Shown here piece by piece: positions 63,560 through 64,000 of a stretch of 64,000 bases of DNA. Source of the stretch: Flavobacterium sp. (GTDB lineage: Bacteria; Bacteroidota; Bacteroidia; Flavobacteriales; Flavobacteriaceae); contig NZ_CP136574.1 in the NCBI RefSeq assembly GCF_035195345.1, forward strand, positions 1,291,870 to 1,355,869. Reading direction: 5' to 3'. The stretch's first letter is position 1; each line of letters begins with the position of its first letter. The position numbers were made by a program, and so were the translations under genes. The notes under the pieces were generated by a model that saw nothing but the letters and a program-made list of their open reading frames with translations, did not search any database and was not told where the DNA came from.

Positions 63560-64000
63560 ATGAAACATTTAAAAACAGTAGCAATCGCAATCATCTTATT
63601 CATTGGAACACAAGTTTCGGCACAAACTAAAGTTGCTCATATTGACTTACAAGCATTAATGACTTCAATGCCAGAAATGAAAGTAGCACAAGATCAAATG
63701 AAAAAAATTCAAGAGACTTATGATAAAGATTACAAAAATATGGTAGCTGAATACCAAACAAAATTGCAAAAATACGAACAAGAAGCTCCAACTGCTGGAG
63801 AAGCATTAAACGAAACACGTTCTAAAGAAATGCAAGATATGGGAACTAGAATCCAACAATTTCAGCAAACAGCTCAAAAAGAATTAGGTCAAAAAGAAAT
63901 GGACTTATATAAACCAATCATGGAGAAAGCTCAAAAAGTGATTCAAAAAGTAGCAAAAGAAAAAGGTTATAACTATGTTTTAGATGCTACAACTGGAAGT
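63560..64000 (+). CDS. OmpH/Skp family periplasmic chaperone (cut by window end)
   Basis: 147 codons are visible; the gene continues past 64000. The signal peptide (TQVSAQ) and core (KVAHIDLQALMTSMPEMK, EKGYNYVLDATTGS) are those of standard Skp-like OmpH. It is the second copy, 24 bp after the long-tailed one, and completes the usual flavobacterial pair. Confidence 0.93.
   Translation, partial: MKHLKTVAIAIILFIGTQVSAQTKVAHIDLQALMTSMPEMKVAQDQMKKIQETYDKDYKNMVAEYQTKLQKYEQEAPTAGEALNETRSKEMQDMGTRIQQFQQTAQKELGQKEMDLYKPIMEKAQKVIQKVAKEKGYNYVLDATTGS

Overview
The window is AT-rich chromosomal DNA from a member of the Bacteroidota, almost certainly Flavobacteriaceae and probably Flavobacterium or a close relative. 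This rests on type IX secretion (T9SS) sorting domains, promoters of the TTG-N17-TAnnTTTG kind, starts without clear Shine-Dalgarno sequences, an S46 dipeptidyl peptidase, a FolK-deoxynucleoside kinase fusion, and the gene order nadK-DUF6089-uppS-bamA-ompH-ompH. No replication origin, rRNA operon, prophage, CRISPR array or transposase was seen.

Layout. 1-2.5 kb: a U32 family protein and a convergent hexapeptide acetyltransferase. 2.5-8 kb: an accessory island of poorly known genes. It holds a coiled-coil membrane protein whose upstream DNA is a diverged copy of the acetyltransferase leader, an ATGA-coupled receiver/HATPase pair, a DUF4352-like gene broken by an in-frame TAA, a HEPN-motif protein and a small membrane protein. 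8-21 kb: four T9SS cargo proteins (FG-GAP, SBBP-like, five-fold tandem repeat, LRR), an Acg-like nitroreductase and a Crp/Fnr gene frameshifted at an A/T homopolymer. A PAS-LuxR regulator lies divergent from the LRR gene, and a 12-nt core, TATAAATATGTA, recurs near these genes. 22-42 kb: ordinary housekeeping genes (pirin, fabD, M23 peptidase, galE, sugar aminotransferase, waaA, S46 peptidase, small lipoproteins, tRNA-Leu and tRNA-Gly, mutS, an rRNA/tRNA methyltransferase, folK-dNK, sppA, an AsmA-like protein). 42-47 kb: DUF2797, a GH3 enzyme with a tiny lipoprotein gene, then a restriction-modification-like locus. That locus is a highly structured leader RNA, an EcoRI-type adenine methyltransferase and a DUF262-HNH nuclease gene carrying an in-frame TGA. 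47-64 kb: a lipoprotein, the tig-clpP-clpX cluster, envelope genes (SGNH lipoprotein, FadL porin), pdxJ, and the nadK-uppS-bamA-ompH envelope-assembly cluster, which runs off the right end.

The most unusual segment is 44.6-47.1 kb. The ~225-nt region before the methyltransferase start can fold into two competing structures, one of which ends in a helix followed by eight T. It reads like an attenuator controlling a methyltransferase/nuclease pair, and the nuclease is at present interrupted by a stop codon. Three genes in the window are disrupted by a single lesion each (TAA, TGA, 1-nt frameshift). They are either recent decay, switchable alleles or sequence errors, and re-sequencing would tell which.
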